From Bombus terrestris (Eukaryota; Arthropoda; Insecta; Hymenoptera; Apidae), in NCBI RefSeq assembly GCF_910591885.1, contig NC_063280.1:9424001-9488000 (forward strand): a stretch of 64,000 nt of DNA, given 5' to 3'. Numbering within the stretch: the first letter of the stretch is position 1; every line of letters starts with the position of its first letter. This document shows, piece after piece, positions 13,188 through 25,200 of the stretch. The notes beneath the pieces were generated by a model. It had not been told where the DNA came from, searched no databases, and saw only the letters and a program-made list of their open reading frames with translations. The position numbers were made by a program, and so were the translations under genes.

Positions 13188-15664
13188 GTGAGTCAGAATT
13201 TTATTTCATTATATACTCTTTTCCTATTGTGTTTTTACTACGGCGACAGATCGTTACATCGCAGCCGTGAAACTACGTTACTTGGAAATTTACGTACTCG
13301 TTTACCAAAATTTCCTTCTATTTCTTTCTTAAAATAATTTTACCGTACAGTCGACTTCGGTGACTTTAACGCACGGTTAGACAAGAAGCGCTACCTTTCG
13401 CGCAATCTTCCTTCCCCTATCCTACAGTATATTACAGTATAAACGTAAGAAACTATATATACACACATATTTCAATTTTCCAAAATGACGATATTTTATC
13501 GGACTTTTTCGTTCGACTTTTAAACTTCATTTTATTCGCCGCTGTGAATCGTTGCAATCGGTCGAGCTATACAAAATCTGAGTTAGCATACGGCTAACTC
13601 CAAAGCGTATATAAACCACGATTATCTCCGTCTATCTCCGAAGAAGATACAAAATACAAAGAGAACCATATCGAAAGCAAGGGAAGATGCATTCACGAGG
13701 AAAACTCGTTTCGCGCGTCAGAAACGCATAAACGTATGTTTCCTTAGCTATTTACCAGCCCTTCGGGCGAACAAATCCGAGAGCTGTACAGTATACTCTT
13801 GCGTTGATACGCGTATGTTGGTTGGGCGAGCCTTTGGGCGCACAGCACCCGGTCCACGAGCAGAAAAACGAGAGGAAAAAGCCGGCGCGGAGAAATCGCT
13901 ACCGGGAAGAGCGACACGGAGGATCGCGATAATTTCGCGTTTCTTCTTTTTCTTTCTTCTTTCTTTAGAAGAAACAATTTACGGAGATTTTTGCTGCTAC
14001 GCATTGGCAGCGGTCTTTTATCACTTTCTCGAAGTCGATCCCTCGGGGCGTGGATTTTTATCGTTTTGCCACGGCAGTTTCGTAACGGCCCGGCGGAACG
14101 TGTCCCCCCTTACCGTGGTTAACGAGAACGCGACACTCGCCATGGATAATAAATCCACGGCTGTACCGTGTCCATGTCGCTTGATAGATGCGATTACAGC
14201 CGAGAGGATATGGTATATCGCCAAAGCGACTCCGTTGTAAATCGGCGAAAGTAAATTGGGAAATGGCGACGATGCGGAGATTTCTGTTTTCTGCGGAGGA
14301 ACATCGCGAATTCTTGGGATCGCCGGTGTACGTACTCGGCCAGATGAATTTAATTTACGGCGAAATTGCGTACAAGAGGAACGCAATGTACGTATCGTGG
14401 AATATCGTCGGCGAAGGTGGCATTATTTCGGGGTCACAGTTATGGGGTCACGCGTCGGATGTCAAGGGATAACGACGAGCGTTCAATCTAAAAGTTTATA
14501 GAAAAAAGTATAAGAAACTGTGCTAGTTTATATTCTGATTTTGTTATAATACGGTTCAGTTTTATTCGCGTACTGCTCGCCAATGTGTTGTACGATGCCA
14601 AACGATATGTCGCGTATGGGAATCCGACTCGGTTCTTTCGTGGCTGCAATTTTTGCTGTTGGATCAGCCGTTAGTTTCTTTCGTTTTGTGACGAAATAAT
14701 AAACGCACAATGTTTTTACATTTAATACTTTTGGGACAACCTAATATTTCATTTCCAAAGATATTCTTGCGGCAAGGGATTCGCACTGTAGCAACCTTTT
14801 TGCTGGAAACTAACAGTTTATGGCATAGTTCTCGTATAAGCATGTTCGTTTCACTTTTGCGTCTTAAATCTTGGGTACCGTTAATTGCGATAGGACAGAT
14901 TCCTTGCAATTGTTTTACTCGATTAGGGTAGAATTTAAAGCAGAAAATAGTTACACCGCCGGTATTAAGAAACTCGTTGACGTTTTACACAAATTACTCG
15001 CTGTTCGCTGGCTTGGGAAAGCACGTAAGTGATTTCTGTCATTGAGCACGACGGTAGTAATTATCGAAGGAAGAAAAACGCATCTGCGAACGTTCGATCA
15101 ACATTCGGCTACCGAAAGTCTCGTTAATATCGTATGCAAATCGAATGCAGCATGTTGCTGGCGACTGTTCGCAGGTGCGAACGTAGCACGAAACTCTTGA
15201 TCGATGATTATCTCGTCGGCCACGACGATACACGCTGCTGTCATCAAAGGTCAGAGTATGATAGGATCGATATCGACGCCGTCATTAAGTCGTAAACCGT
15301 TTAATGGCTGTCATTACCGATATCGTATCGCGTTTATCCTGGTTTCGCGTTAAAGAGCCGCGTTCTCGTCGACCGGGCACAGCGATTTCGACATTTTTAC
15401 AAGGCAGCAATTTCGCGGATGGTACCAGAGCCGCTTGGCGAAACCAACGACAAGAAAATCACGGTAGGCGTGTATATTTTACGTCTTAATGATGGCCTCT
15501 TATTGATCCCCGAATCTTGCCACGATCGGCCACGAAACACCACAGAAGCCTTCTTAAATGATATTTATAATATCGTCAGAGAAACGTGGTGCGGTAAAGT
15601 GATGCGTTTAAACAACGTAATCGCGTACTTTGCTACTCAGACGGAATTACGTCTACGTTATTTT
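13188..15664. other. Intronic sequence, first block
   Basis: Ordinary intron. CpG-rich sequence at 13.8-14.5 kb keeps several overlapping frames open on both strands (13815-14240 plus, 14021-14386 minus). No domain is visible in any of them, so I do not call a gene. Confidence 0.55.
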
Positions 15665-15967
15665 TGTTGAGAATTTTGGATCTTGATAGCCGAAATAATG
15701 CTATAGGAACGCTAAATTTACACTTAGAACTTATATTAGTATAGTTATATATTTATTTGATAAAGGATTTCAAAGATATTCATCGATACACGCTTGCACG
15801 CGTCTCATCTTCTTCCAGATCAGACTGTTAACCGACTGAACAGTTTACATTCATTTGCTTTCGGGAAGCCGCGCACACACATACTTCCACACACTGATAT
15901 TCACATACAAGTATCACTACCACGCAGCTAACATAGTCTAGCACATAAAATTGTACATATCTCGATA
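15665..15967. mobile_element. Solo-LTR-like insertion, copy 1 (303 bp)
   Basis: The element begins TGTTGAGAAT and ends ATATCTCGATA. It is flanked by a perfect 5-base target duplication, ATTTT, at 15660-15664 and 15968-15972. It has the same length as the copy at 22582, in the same orientation, with roughly 22 mismatches by eye and no gaps. The ends form a short imperfect inverted repeat (TGTTGAGA against TCTCGATA). The TG start, the 5-base duplication and the lack of coding capacity suit a solo LTR of a retrotransposon. The 3' terminus is not the usual CA, so another class of short element is possible. Confidence 0.8.
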
Positions 15968-17239
15968 ATTTTCATTTCTAATTTGAACCGCTTAGAAGCC
16001 AGATTCTTCGACTATATTATCCTTCGTCGTAAACTTATTTATCGCAAGAAGATCACTTAAATAACAATAGGTTGCGAGGTAGATTTGAAAAATGCTATTT
16101 ATAACATCGTCGCTCTTCTCTGACTTTTAATTTACGTAATTGCACGTTTCTTGATTTATGACCAGGAGCTTGCGAACGTCATTTACTTCAACGAAATTTT
16201 ACTTAGCGCTCGATTAAATAAACTTCAGCTGGATGAATTCACGTAATTGAACGCGAACTCGTACGCGCACGAGATCTCTTCGTTACTCCATACTTCCTGC
16301 ATCGTTAAATTTCATAAAATGTCGAATAAAGGATTAAGCTTGTCTTAGCCGTACAGCGTTTGATCGAAGTGAAATTCGAGCGATATCACGAAGAGAAATA
16401 GCATTACGGTTGCTATAAGCGACTTAACGTTTGACGTATTACGATCTGCTCTAAGTAGAAGCGGCTGGAAAACGATTAATCCGCGGCGCGGCGCGGCGCG
16501 CGGCCAAACATTTTCGATTGATTATTATCGCGCCGATAATCGTGGTTGGTATCGATGGGATCGTTTAATGAGCAACAGACACGTACTTAAGTCGGGAGGA
16601 GCAGCCATGCTGGCCCCATAATGCGTGGTATTAAGCGCGCAGAAAATATTTATCTTCTGTGTTGTTCGAGTAGTTTCGCGGAATTCCACGCTGCTCGGAT
16701 GTACGGGGTTGCTCCTTAAACTCGCTTGCCGGCCAAGAAGATACGAATATATTATTTCTATGGGAGACGGCGAGACTCCATCGACGATCGTTTGATGAAA
16801 TTATGGAAATTTATGTATCAAGAAATTGTAAATTCCTGCTGCTGGCCACAATTATCGCTGGATCTACGTATGGTACCTTTTCGCAATATTTCGCGTGGAA
16901 ACATCGCTATATGGATATGATAAACGTAACGCTTTTAATTAATTATTGCTTCTATACCTGTTTTTTTTTTTTTTTATGCGAATCGACATGATTGTAGCTT
17001 TTATCAGAATATGGTCAACGAGATTAGGTACATACAGCTTATCGATCTGTTGACGCTGGAAAGTCGTTTATTAGATGGTTTATACGAGGATAAATTGTTA
17101 ATTTTACGCAAATATATGCAGATTACGATTATTTTTTATTTTATTTTACATAACCTTTCGACGATGAATTTTCCTATTGAGAAACTCGCTTCTCTCCTAA
17201 GTGTGTGCCAATCTTTTACCAAGACTTTACGCCACTTAA
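15968..17239. other. Intronic sequence between repeats
   Basis: No gene is seen. It holds a 25-base run of only G and C at 16481-16505, a GATA-containing palindrome at 16524-16540, and a T run at 16961-16975. Open frames at 16726-16920 and 17011-17247 have no recognisable domain. Confidence 0.55.
16961..16975. repeat. T homopolymer
   Basis: Fifteen consecutive T on the plus strand. Confidence 0.95.
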
Positions 17240-17504
17240 CACTTTGATTGCCACGGTGGTCGTATGTGACGGGCCACGGTTTCTCCTGTGACGCCACGGG
17301 GTCATTGGCGACCGGAGCGCTTGAACTTACGATTGTAAAAATTAAATGAAAATGAAAATGACAGTTAGGGTATTTTGAATATAACCGATAGATAGAAGAT
17401 ACTTTGAAATAAAAAGTGTTCCATTGAACAATTAAACATTTTTACTAAAACATCGATAAAAAAAAATTAGGACAAATCTTGCGTCTAACGGTGCACTGTG
17501 TTAA

Positions 17505-18130
17505 CACTAGAACTACCACACCAGTCAAATCGACTGGGTTTACAATTTTATTTTAAAATTCCTACTTCGTGTTGTATTTTTCCCACAATGATGTAGTGAC
17601 TTTGGCAACGATATCTAAAAGAATAATATAATGAATTTTATTTTGTTCTTTATGTATTCAAACTCAAAATAATTTTGTATCGAGGCTACTTTTCCAACAC
17701 CAGTCAAAATGGCTGGTACTTGTCAAAGTGTAAAAGGGTCCTGTAGTCTATTCATCGAATCCCAATTAACCAGTTTCCTCGTTTTCTACAACTTCCCACA
17801 CGTTGTTCAAATTTTTACCGCGTATCATTCGATACGATGATATCAGATATCAGGAAAATTCCGGATCGATCGCTAGATGCTAACACTAGAAATACCACAG
17901 CAGTTAAAATGACTAGTTCTACAATTTTATAAACGTGTCAACCCTCGTTTAGGGATCCCGGATGAATTAATAATACGAAAAATCTACTACGTAACGTGGA
18001 ATTGCTTCTGTAAGAAAGTAATAAATCAATAAATATAAAAATACTCTATTATTACGTATTTTTTAAAGCCCAGTCATTTTTACTGGTTTTGGTAGAAATA
18101 TCTTCGTGTTAACTATCGGTAGTTCTAGTG
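17505..18130. mobile_element. Inner piggyBac-like miniature element with CACTAGAACTACC termini
   Basis: It is bounded by intact TTAA at 17501-17504 and 18131-18134. Both ends carry the same 13 bases, CACTAGAACTACC, in inverted orientation, close to the CCCTAGAA start of classic piggyBac ends. Palindromes of the type CCAGTC-N5-GACTGG follow the left end (17519-17535) and recur inside at about 17702 and 17901, and near 18070. No transposase frame is present. It lies wholly within the outer element and so inserted later. Confidence 0.82.
17885..18130. mobile_element. Possible third copy of the CACTAG element, sharing the right end
   Basis: At 17881 the sequence CTAA-CACTAGAAATACCAC repeats the left terminus of the inner element, with the TTAA mutated to CTAA, and is followed by its own degenerate subterminal palindrome (CAGTTAAAATGACTAG). 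Together with the right end at 18130 this could be a complete 246-base copy placed inside or beside an older copy. An internal duplication within one element would look the same. Confidence 0.5.
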
Positions 18131-18169
18131 TTAAAACGCTGATGTGATTTCGGCGTGGCAGTCAAAGTG

Positions 18170-18850
18170 TCAAGCTACCATTTCCTTTCTACTTCGAACG
18201 TAAAATTTCTTCGACGTTCGTTCAGACGCTACCATTCAGCTCCACGAAACCATCTTCCACGAATTCTTCCATCGTACGATATATACAGAACAGGATTTTA
18301 ACAAGGTTCGTGGTAGAATTTTGCACGGCGGGGAGTCCCCGAAGCGCATTCCCCTTTTTCAATCGGCGCGATTCGCAAATCCCGATGTTATCCGGGTTCG
18401 AGTGACAGCTCGGCGATATCTCGCCGCGTATATTCGCGGCAACCAGGATGCAAATGTCGAAAGACTCGAGATCGGCCAAGAACAAAACGGTGAACGAGTC
18501 GCGGAGGGCTATCGACGCTCGTGAATCGATTCTCGATAGGAGAGAGAAAGAAACGCGTCGATGCGAAAGAATGCGCTACCACGAGCCTCTCTTTCTCGCG
18601 AAATTCCATTCTTTGTATCTTGCATTCTCTGGATACGCCACGTCTGTTAAGTCCCTGCTTTCGTTCTTCGCTGTTAGCGATTTTTAGTTGGCCGAATATT
18701 TATACAGGTACGACATAATCGACGAGTTTCGTCGATAAGATACACGTCCGAACGTTGCTTTTATCGAACTCACAATATCATCAACTTTGGCTGATCTTCG
18801 CTTAGTATTTAGAAAATTCGAAAATTATAGCAACGCTTGTCGGTATTATT
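18170..18850. other. Intronic sequence between transposon relics
   Basis: No gene is seen. Open frames overlap on both strands around 18.2-18.7 kb without recognisable motifs. Confidence 0.5.
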
Positions 18851-19079
18851 ATTAGGTTGTCCGAAAAGTTTCTTTCGTTCTATAAGAAAATAATAGACCT
18901 AATAATAGACGGACAACGTTTTTCACTTTATATTAGTTTATCGAATTATGCACGAACATAATAATAGAAATAGAACGAAATGGATGATACCTAATTCAGT
19001 AAAATAATATAAAACAAAAATTGTCGTTCATCTATTATCGCTTTGCGAAACGAAAGAAACTTTTCGGACAAGCCGATAA
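18851..19079. mobile_element. Mariner-derived palindromic miniature element
   Basis: The left end TTAGGTTGTCCGAAAAGTTT matches, on the opposite strand, the right end CTTGTCCGAAAAGTTTCTTT. Inverted similarity continues inward for roughly 90-100 bases per arm: both arms carry TTTCTTTCGTT near the tip and a TTTATATTA-type core further in. The element is therefore two copies of one mariner end placed head to head, with no transposase coding sequence. Related elements lie at 24985 and 38378. The GTCCGAAAAGT terminus next to TA suits the Tc1/mariner group. Confidence 0.8.
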
Positions 19080-22000
19080 TTTTAGACGGTCTTCTCCTCG
19101 AACTATCGCCTCCTCGCATCTCCCACAACGTTTTTCATCGCTTTTATGCGCGCATTTCACGAAACGTCGAACGAAAGACGCGGAACGAAAGAGCCGATTT
19201 TTCGACGTCAATGAGAAGAAAAGAGGATCGAGTACGCATTGGAAGATTCGAAGACGCGATACATGGATCCTTGAACCGTCGATCGACAGTTGGTTGCGCG
19301 ATGTTCGTCGTTCTTTTTCACCGATTTTCACGTCCGACATGGTTGCTCGTTTTCTACCTTTGCCGTTGTGCTGCATCGCAATCGAGAATCGCGATCTATT
19401 CCCTCGAGGCGATTCTGCTACGTCGATAATTGCTTCATTTGGATACCAGGCCGCGGATAGGTTAATTGTAAGTTTCAAGTGGATGTGATTGAAGAAGCGA
19501 TTACGAGCGTTACTTTGTAACATGGCCGCACACTGATGGATATAACGTTGTTTTTCAATGAAATTAATAACAGGGTATGTTCCGATATTAAATATTAAAT
19601 TACCGGGCTATTGGATACTTTCAATAAGAAAAAAGCGAACAAATAACATCAACTTTACCGTATCGTTACAGGGATTATGGGAAATAAAAAAGCTTCGTAA
19701 AAATTCGAACAGCTTCCTCGCGATACCTTTAACATGCTTTTAGCGTTTAATACTTCTTCATCACGGTTGATTAATTGTTACGTAATAATTTCTCTTTCGC
19801 GCTGTACACACCATCGTGTCTTATTTTTAATACTCGTTTTACGATATAGTCGAATACAGAAGTGCTCAATTTTAGTTCTAACTAGTAATAATATTAATAA
19901 TATTAACTAAAAATTAATAATAAATTTACACCTATGTTATACGTGCTGTGTACTGTAGCATCGTGGACGAGGGTCCTGGGGGTTTTCGTACGAATTCTAA
20001 ACAAGCGGTTGCGGAACATGAGGCTAAGACAAAAGACAAAAGACAAGGGGTTGCCAAGGGACAAAAACGAATTAACAGTCATTGCGAGTTGAGACGTCAG
20101 AGAGTGCGAATTGCGTTGTCGAGAGTTGCAAATTAACTATCTAATTATCTTAATTATAATGCGTTATTGTGATTAGTTCACGTTAAACAACCATCGTTTC
20201 CTGTTTAATCAACATCTGTTTAATCCATTCATTGCAAATAAACTAATCGTAGTAAAGATCCTACAATAAGATTAACTAAAGAGTAATAATAAATTTTTAC
20301 TTGCTAAAATCATGAGGATACCTTAACGTAGCGAATTCTTCGAATATTCGAATATCATAAACGTTTCGTAGCACGAATAGCATTCGAACAAATCGCATTT
20401 CCATAAGGATAAATCAGTTTCTGGAGTACAAGAGAAAGTACTCTAAGCTGATCGTTGGGTCGTGCTCGTTAGAGGCACGCTAACCGCCTCGATGCGACCC
20501 CATGGAAGGATTCGGTAACTGCTATTAAACCGGACTAACTATAATTCCATTTTTTATTTCGTCGAAGAATTTACGCGTACGATCGTCTCGGTGACACCGG
20601 CCTTTTGTCACGTTCTCTCGCGGCAATTTCTTTCGCCTCGCCAGAGTTTCCTGAATGCATCCGGATAGGATTCTCCCTCTAGATATTTTATTTGCCCCGG
20701 CAACTGCATTCCACCGGTCAAAACCTGGCAGATGCTCGTTTCTCTTCGCGTAAGGCCGGACCAGATGGAAAAATAAAAATAACGACGAGTTCTCAGCTTC
20801 TTCCGTTATTTGGGAAAAAACAAATTTTCGGTAAACTGCAAAAATAGAGCGTTACGTCCGGTGACTCTTTACGTTCGAGGCGGCCACCAGCTGTGCACAT
20901 AGAATTAAGCGGGCCGCGATAATCCTACGGAACTGTCGTAAAACGAGGCTTTTCGATCTACCGTTAAGGCCGTCAATTAACATAAAGCATCTTCGAGTCA
21001 AGAGATTCCTTATGGTTATTGCTTCATCAGATAAAAATTGGGAAATGTAAGTTTTCCCATGTTCCCCGAGATTCCACCCACACGCGAGCAGTGGTGGGGC
21101 GATCACCACCGAGTAAGAGTTTTCCTTTGCAACAACATCGTCACCGGACTTCACTGGTTCATCATCTTTAGAACAGTCAGCATCTCTTTAACGGGTTTCC
21201 ATCCTTCAATTATTCACCTACTTAACTTACACCTTACGCACCAGCGTAACTATATTTTCTACAAAATTGTTAAAGGTATATACTATGCGTGAACTGTTAA
21301 TCGAGCATTCTATTCATTAAACTACCTCTATTATCCTAATCGAAATAGGAGATCGATCAGTTTCGTGGCGTCGATTGTCTAATCGTAACGGGAATTTACG
21401 ACTCCCGTTGACGCGCTTCCTCGCAATTGCGGCTCTTTGCGACTGGTCGAAAAAACATAGAGTTTTACAGCTCCGGTGTCACACGCTCAAGAAGACCACC
21501 CGCTCAGAAACAGTAATAGGATAGGCTAGACATCCTGCGTACCACAGCTATCGAAACAATAATCAAATAATAACGGAATAGACGCCTCTGAGAAGCACCA
21601 AACTCCAGAGGGACTAAAACCTCAGTTAAAAACCCTCGAAAATAAGCGCTCGTCCTAGTCTGTTAAAATATTTCGACCCAGTCTCTTGTAATACTTTGAA
21701 TCATTCTGTAACACTTTGAACCGTCACTCGGTTGGATTTGCATAATAAATTCTATTTTCATATAACTGCGACGCGAGGAGATCACCGGCGATCTATCGTT
21801 TTCGCGATTTCTTGTGTCTCCGACGTGACAACAGCGTCGTCGAAGTTCGAATCTCGCACAATACGACAATGGATGAGGATTCTGCGTAGCTCGTTTTCTC
21901 TCGTCGATATTCCAAGGTGCCCGTTAAACCGAGCTTCGATAAAGACGCTAAAACCAGGTTGATTATCCAATGAAATTTGCAACTAGAAAGCGAGCACCAG

Positions 22001-22581
22001 GATGCATCTTGGTTCGTCGCGTTCCCATATCTTCGTTGCCATATACACGCGAACCGGGTGCACCGTGGACGCCGATTATGGCAAGGAAACGCCACGTCGA
22101 ACAGATCGTGCCTCTTGGACTTGCACTTTCGCTACTATGTGAAAACGATCGAGCGCACGCTAGATACAACAATTTCTCCGAACCCCTATTTACAGAGGCA
22201 ATTTATGAGGGTAGACCTACGATCAATAAAGAATTCACGATGCTGCGAGAGCCAGTCGCGTGTTCGCGTACAGACCTCGCGATTTATATGGTATCGGCAC
22301 CGTTTCGTTTCGCATTAGTTAACGATTACACATCGTTTAGATCGTGTTTCTTATCGGTCCGTGGTTTCGTGTTCTTCAAGCCGGAACCAACCTGTTATAC
22401 GCTTATTCTTCTTCGTCTTTTTATCCTCTCTTTCGTTCGCAACGAAGGAGAAGCCAGCATTCGAATCAGGTTTTTAGTTATACACGTCCATGTTCGTTTG
22501 TCATCTCTTACGTGGCTTTTTGGATGTTTGTTTACAAACGAGGTCGCGAGAAAAAGAAACCTAATAAGTTATTTAACTAAC
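19080..22581. other. Intronic sequence, includes the longest open frame of the window
   Basis: No gene is recognised. The longest open frame in the window (21970-22587 plus, 205 codons) ends inside the solo-LTR-like repeat and is overlapped by other open frames on both strands, so I regard it as chance. A C/A-skewed stretch at about 21.45-21.66 kb and another distinctive block at about 19.95-20.29 kb could be decayed transposon pieces, but I see no termini. A 44-base hairpin lies at 20457-20500. Confidence 0.5.
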
Positions 22582-22884
22582 TGTTGAGAATCTTGGAGCT
22601 TAATAGCCGAAATAATGCTATAGGAACACTAAATTTACACTTAGAATTTATATTACGATAGTTATATATTTATTTGATAAAGGATTTCAAGGATATTCAT
22701 CGATACACACTTGCACGCGTCTCATCTTCTTCCAGATCAGACTGTTAACCGACTGAACAGTTTACATTCATTTGTTTCCGAGATGCCGCGCACACACATA
22801 CTTCCGCACACTGATATTCACATATATGTATCACTACTACGCAGCTAATCTAGTCTAGCACACAAAATTATACATATCTCGATG
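22582..22884. mobile_element. Solo-LTR-like insertion, copy 2 (303 bp)
   Basis: Same family as the copy at 15665: TGTTGAGAATC at the left end, ATATCTCGATG at the right end, and identical length. A different perfect 5-base target duplication, CTAAC, lies at 22577-22581 and 22885-22889, so this was an independent insertion and not a segmental duplication. Adjacent bases make the right boundary look like GCTAACA, but the duplication fixes it at 22884. Confidence 0.8.
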
Positions 22885-24984
22885 CTAACAAGTATCTTTC
22901 ATGTTTCGCGAAGGAATCATTTCCTAATCTCTTTCTGTTTCTTTAATTTTCGTATCAGACGTGTCTATACGCAATCTTCGTCGGTTTCCTGAATGTTATT
23001 TTCATTGGGAAATATTTAAACACAAAGTTGCGTATTTTAGGCCACAGAATGTCTACGAAGGATATTCTCAAAAGTACAAAGCTTCTTCGATGATTCAATT
23101 TAAAAAATTGCGTTACACAGGTACGTAGCAAGTTATTTACAGTGTTAGAAGATAAGAGTTGCAGATTTTGCAGCCACGTTCGCCATACGAACGAGGAAGA
23201 AACTTTCCATCTGCCATCGAGGTATCGGCGCAAAAAAGCGGATGGTTCGTAAGCATGCGCTTGCACGGGCACAATGTAACCGTTCGTCTAAGTGAATTTA
23301 GAGCGTCTCGGAGCTTGTAGCAAGCGTAGTGCCACATAACTTTTACGATCTAGTAATTTCAGGCTGCGGCACGGATCGCCAATTTCCCAGTTACCGTGCT
23401 ACGTGTCGTGACGAACGATCGCGTGTTCCTCCGTTCTCGCTTTACATGCGTGGCTCACGTGTCGCGAGGCGTGTCGACTTCTGCACGAGATGGTCGCGGA
23501 TATATTCAATCCATGGAACAGGTTTAAGGGAAAACGCGCAAGAAGAAGACGTTAAAGCCTCCCCATGCCGGAATAGAACCGCAGGATACGCGTTTTACGC
23601 GATCAACTGTTTTTTGTCATGACGGATCGTTTGCTAGAAGGCTCGATTGCCAAGATCGTGCAAGCTTCTACAAGTAGACACCTCTCTGCTACTGTTCGCC
23701 TGCTTCGATGATAGTCTAATGCGGTGAGCTTGGAATTTAACGTAGCGAGGATGCGATTGATCGATTAATCGCAGCTTGAAAAGCGATAAAACTGGAATAT
23801 TTAGAAGTAGTCGGGAATTTCAAACTGTGACGGCACTCGACCACGGATCTTTCCAAAGGCTTCGCGACACAAAGCGCTATAACTCCAAAGCGTAAGGCCG
23901 ACGTGTCTAATGTACCATCGATATCCCTACGGTTCTTTAGCCGAATATTCGCAAGAATGCGTACGCGGCAACCGTCGCGGACATCTAATAAACGCGCGCA
24001 TAGTGGGGATATCGAGGGACAACAAAGAGAAGAATTCGTTTGGTTTCGAACCAAAGATTCACTCTGCCCTGAGCTGCGAAGTGCGAAAGGTTAAGCGTCA
24101 TAGCGAAGCAAACGCAATTAGAGATACGTGATTATTGACTCTTGATAGTTAATCGTTAATCGTTGACCGTAAATTGTCGACTGTTGATTGTTAATAGTCT
24201 AATGAACTTATTGTTGCGCATCAAGAGTATTTCTTGCGGGCACTTTCACCAACAACCACCTCAAAACGATTACGCACGTAATTTTGGTCGTGTAATTTCA
24301 GCTGCGATTATTTCACTTTCTCTTCTGTTGAAAAGAATCTCCATTCTAATTTTTCTAACGATCTTTATCCAGCTACATCGTCGTATAGCTAGTCGGAAAT
24401 TCTTATCAACGAGAGAAAATTAAAAGCGCTGCGTATCTCGATTCCTCCATCGAAGAAGATTATCTTTATTAGCATATCGCGTGTTTAAATTTTATTGTCC
24501 ATGCATATATATTTATATACTTATACACGGTGTTTCAATGTTGAAAGTCGGGACGTATTTCGTAGAAAGTTTAGGAATCTCGATGATACAGAGTGGAAAA
24601 AAAGTACCGAGCCCTGTACTGTAGCCTTTCGGCTCGTTTCCACGGGCGTGTCGGAAAAACAACGACAGAGGCGATCCTTTTAATTAGACAGCGCCGCGCG
24701 AGTCCTGTGAACCGGCGTCGTTATAAGTGGCACCGAGAGAACACGGACACGGCAAAAACTAAAGTGGATCATGCGGCGTATCCTACAAAGAAAATCTCTG
24801 TCGCGAACATGGAAACCCGGCATCGGCGTGGACCGCGCCGATCGACTTTCACGGTCAAGTACACGCCGCCATATGAGATTGTAAATGTGACAAATGAGTG
24901 GAACGGGACCTCTAAACGTTCCACGCGATCGAGAAATCGCGGTTCACGCAGGATTCGTCTGATACAGATAAACCAAAACACTTG
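22885..24984. other. Intronic sequence between repeats
   Basis: No gene is seen. An open frame at 24593-25039 runs into the next mariner relic and is basic and low in complexity, with no domain. CACGGTGTTTCAATG near 24526 resembles the tip of the GGTGTT-type element at 45923 but lacks a partner end. Confidence 0.5.
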
Positions 24985-25200
24985 TATTAGGTCGTCCAAA
25001 AAGTTTCTTTCGTTTTATAAGGAAATAATGGATGCATAATATTTTTCGTTTTATATTATTTTATCGAATTACGTACGATCCATTTTGTTCTATCAAGATA
25101 AACGTCACAACGTTTGACAGATTAGATTTCGCGTTTGTATGAAGATGCGTCGTTGTAAAAGACGTGTCTGTAAAAGAAAGACACTTTTCGGACAACGATA
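24985..25200. mobile_element. Mariner-derived miniature element, copy 2
   Basis: The left end TTAGGTCGTCCAAAAAGTTT and right end ACACTTTTCGGACAACGATA form inverted repeats next to TA. The two halves differ: one matches the arms of the palindromic copy at 18851, the other is shared only with the copy at 38378 (TTTGACAGATTAG and TGCGTCGTTGTAAAAG). It is therefore probably a deletion derivative keeping both native ends of a mariner transposon. No transposase sequence remains. Confidence 0.82.

Larger units (their letters stand above)
17240..18169. mobile_element. Outer piggyBac-like miniature element interrupted by a second element
   Basis: The left end reads TTAA then CACTTTGATTGCCACGG. The right end, read on the minus strand, is TTGA then CACTTTGACTGCCACGCC. 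These are terminal inverted repeats of about 16 bases with one mismatch, flanked by TTAA (17236-17239) and a one-base-mutated TCAA (18170-18173). TTAA target duplication is the hallmark of piggyBac transposons. Without the insertion at 17505-18130 and its extra TTAA the element would be about 300 bases and non-coding, so it is a non-autonomous (MITE-like) copy that needs transposase from elsewhere. Confidence 0.72.

Noticed and set aside
19948..20290. Possible LTR or retroelement remnant
   Set aside because: The sequence looks distinctive, but I cannot define termini, a target duplication or a second copy in the window.
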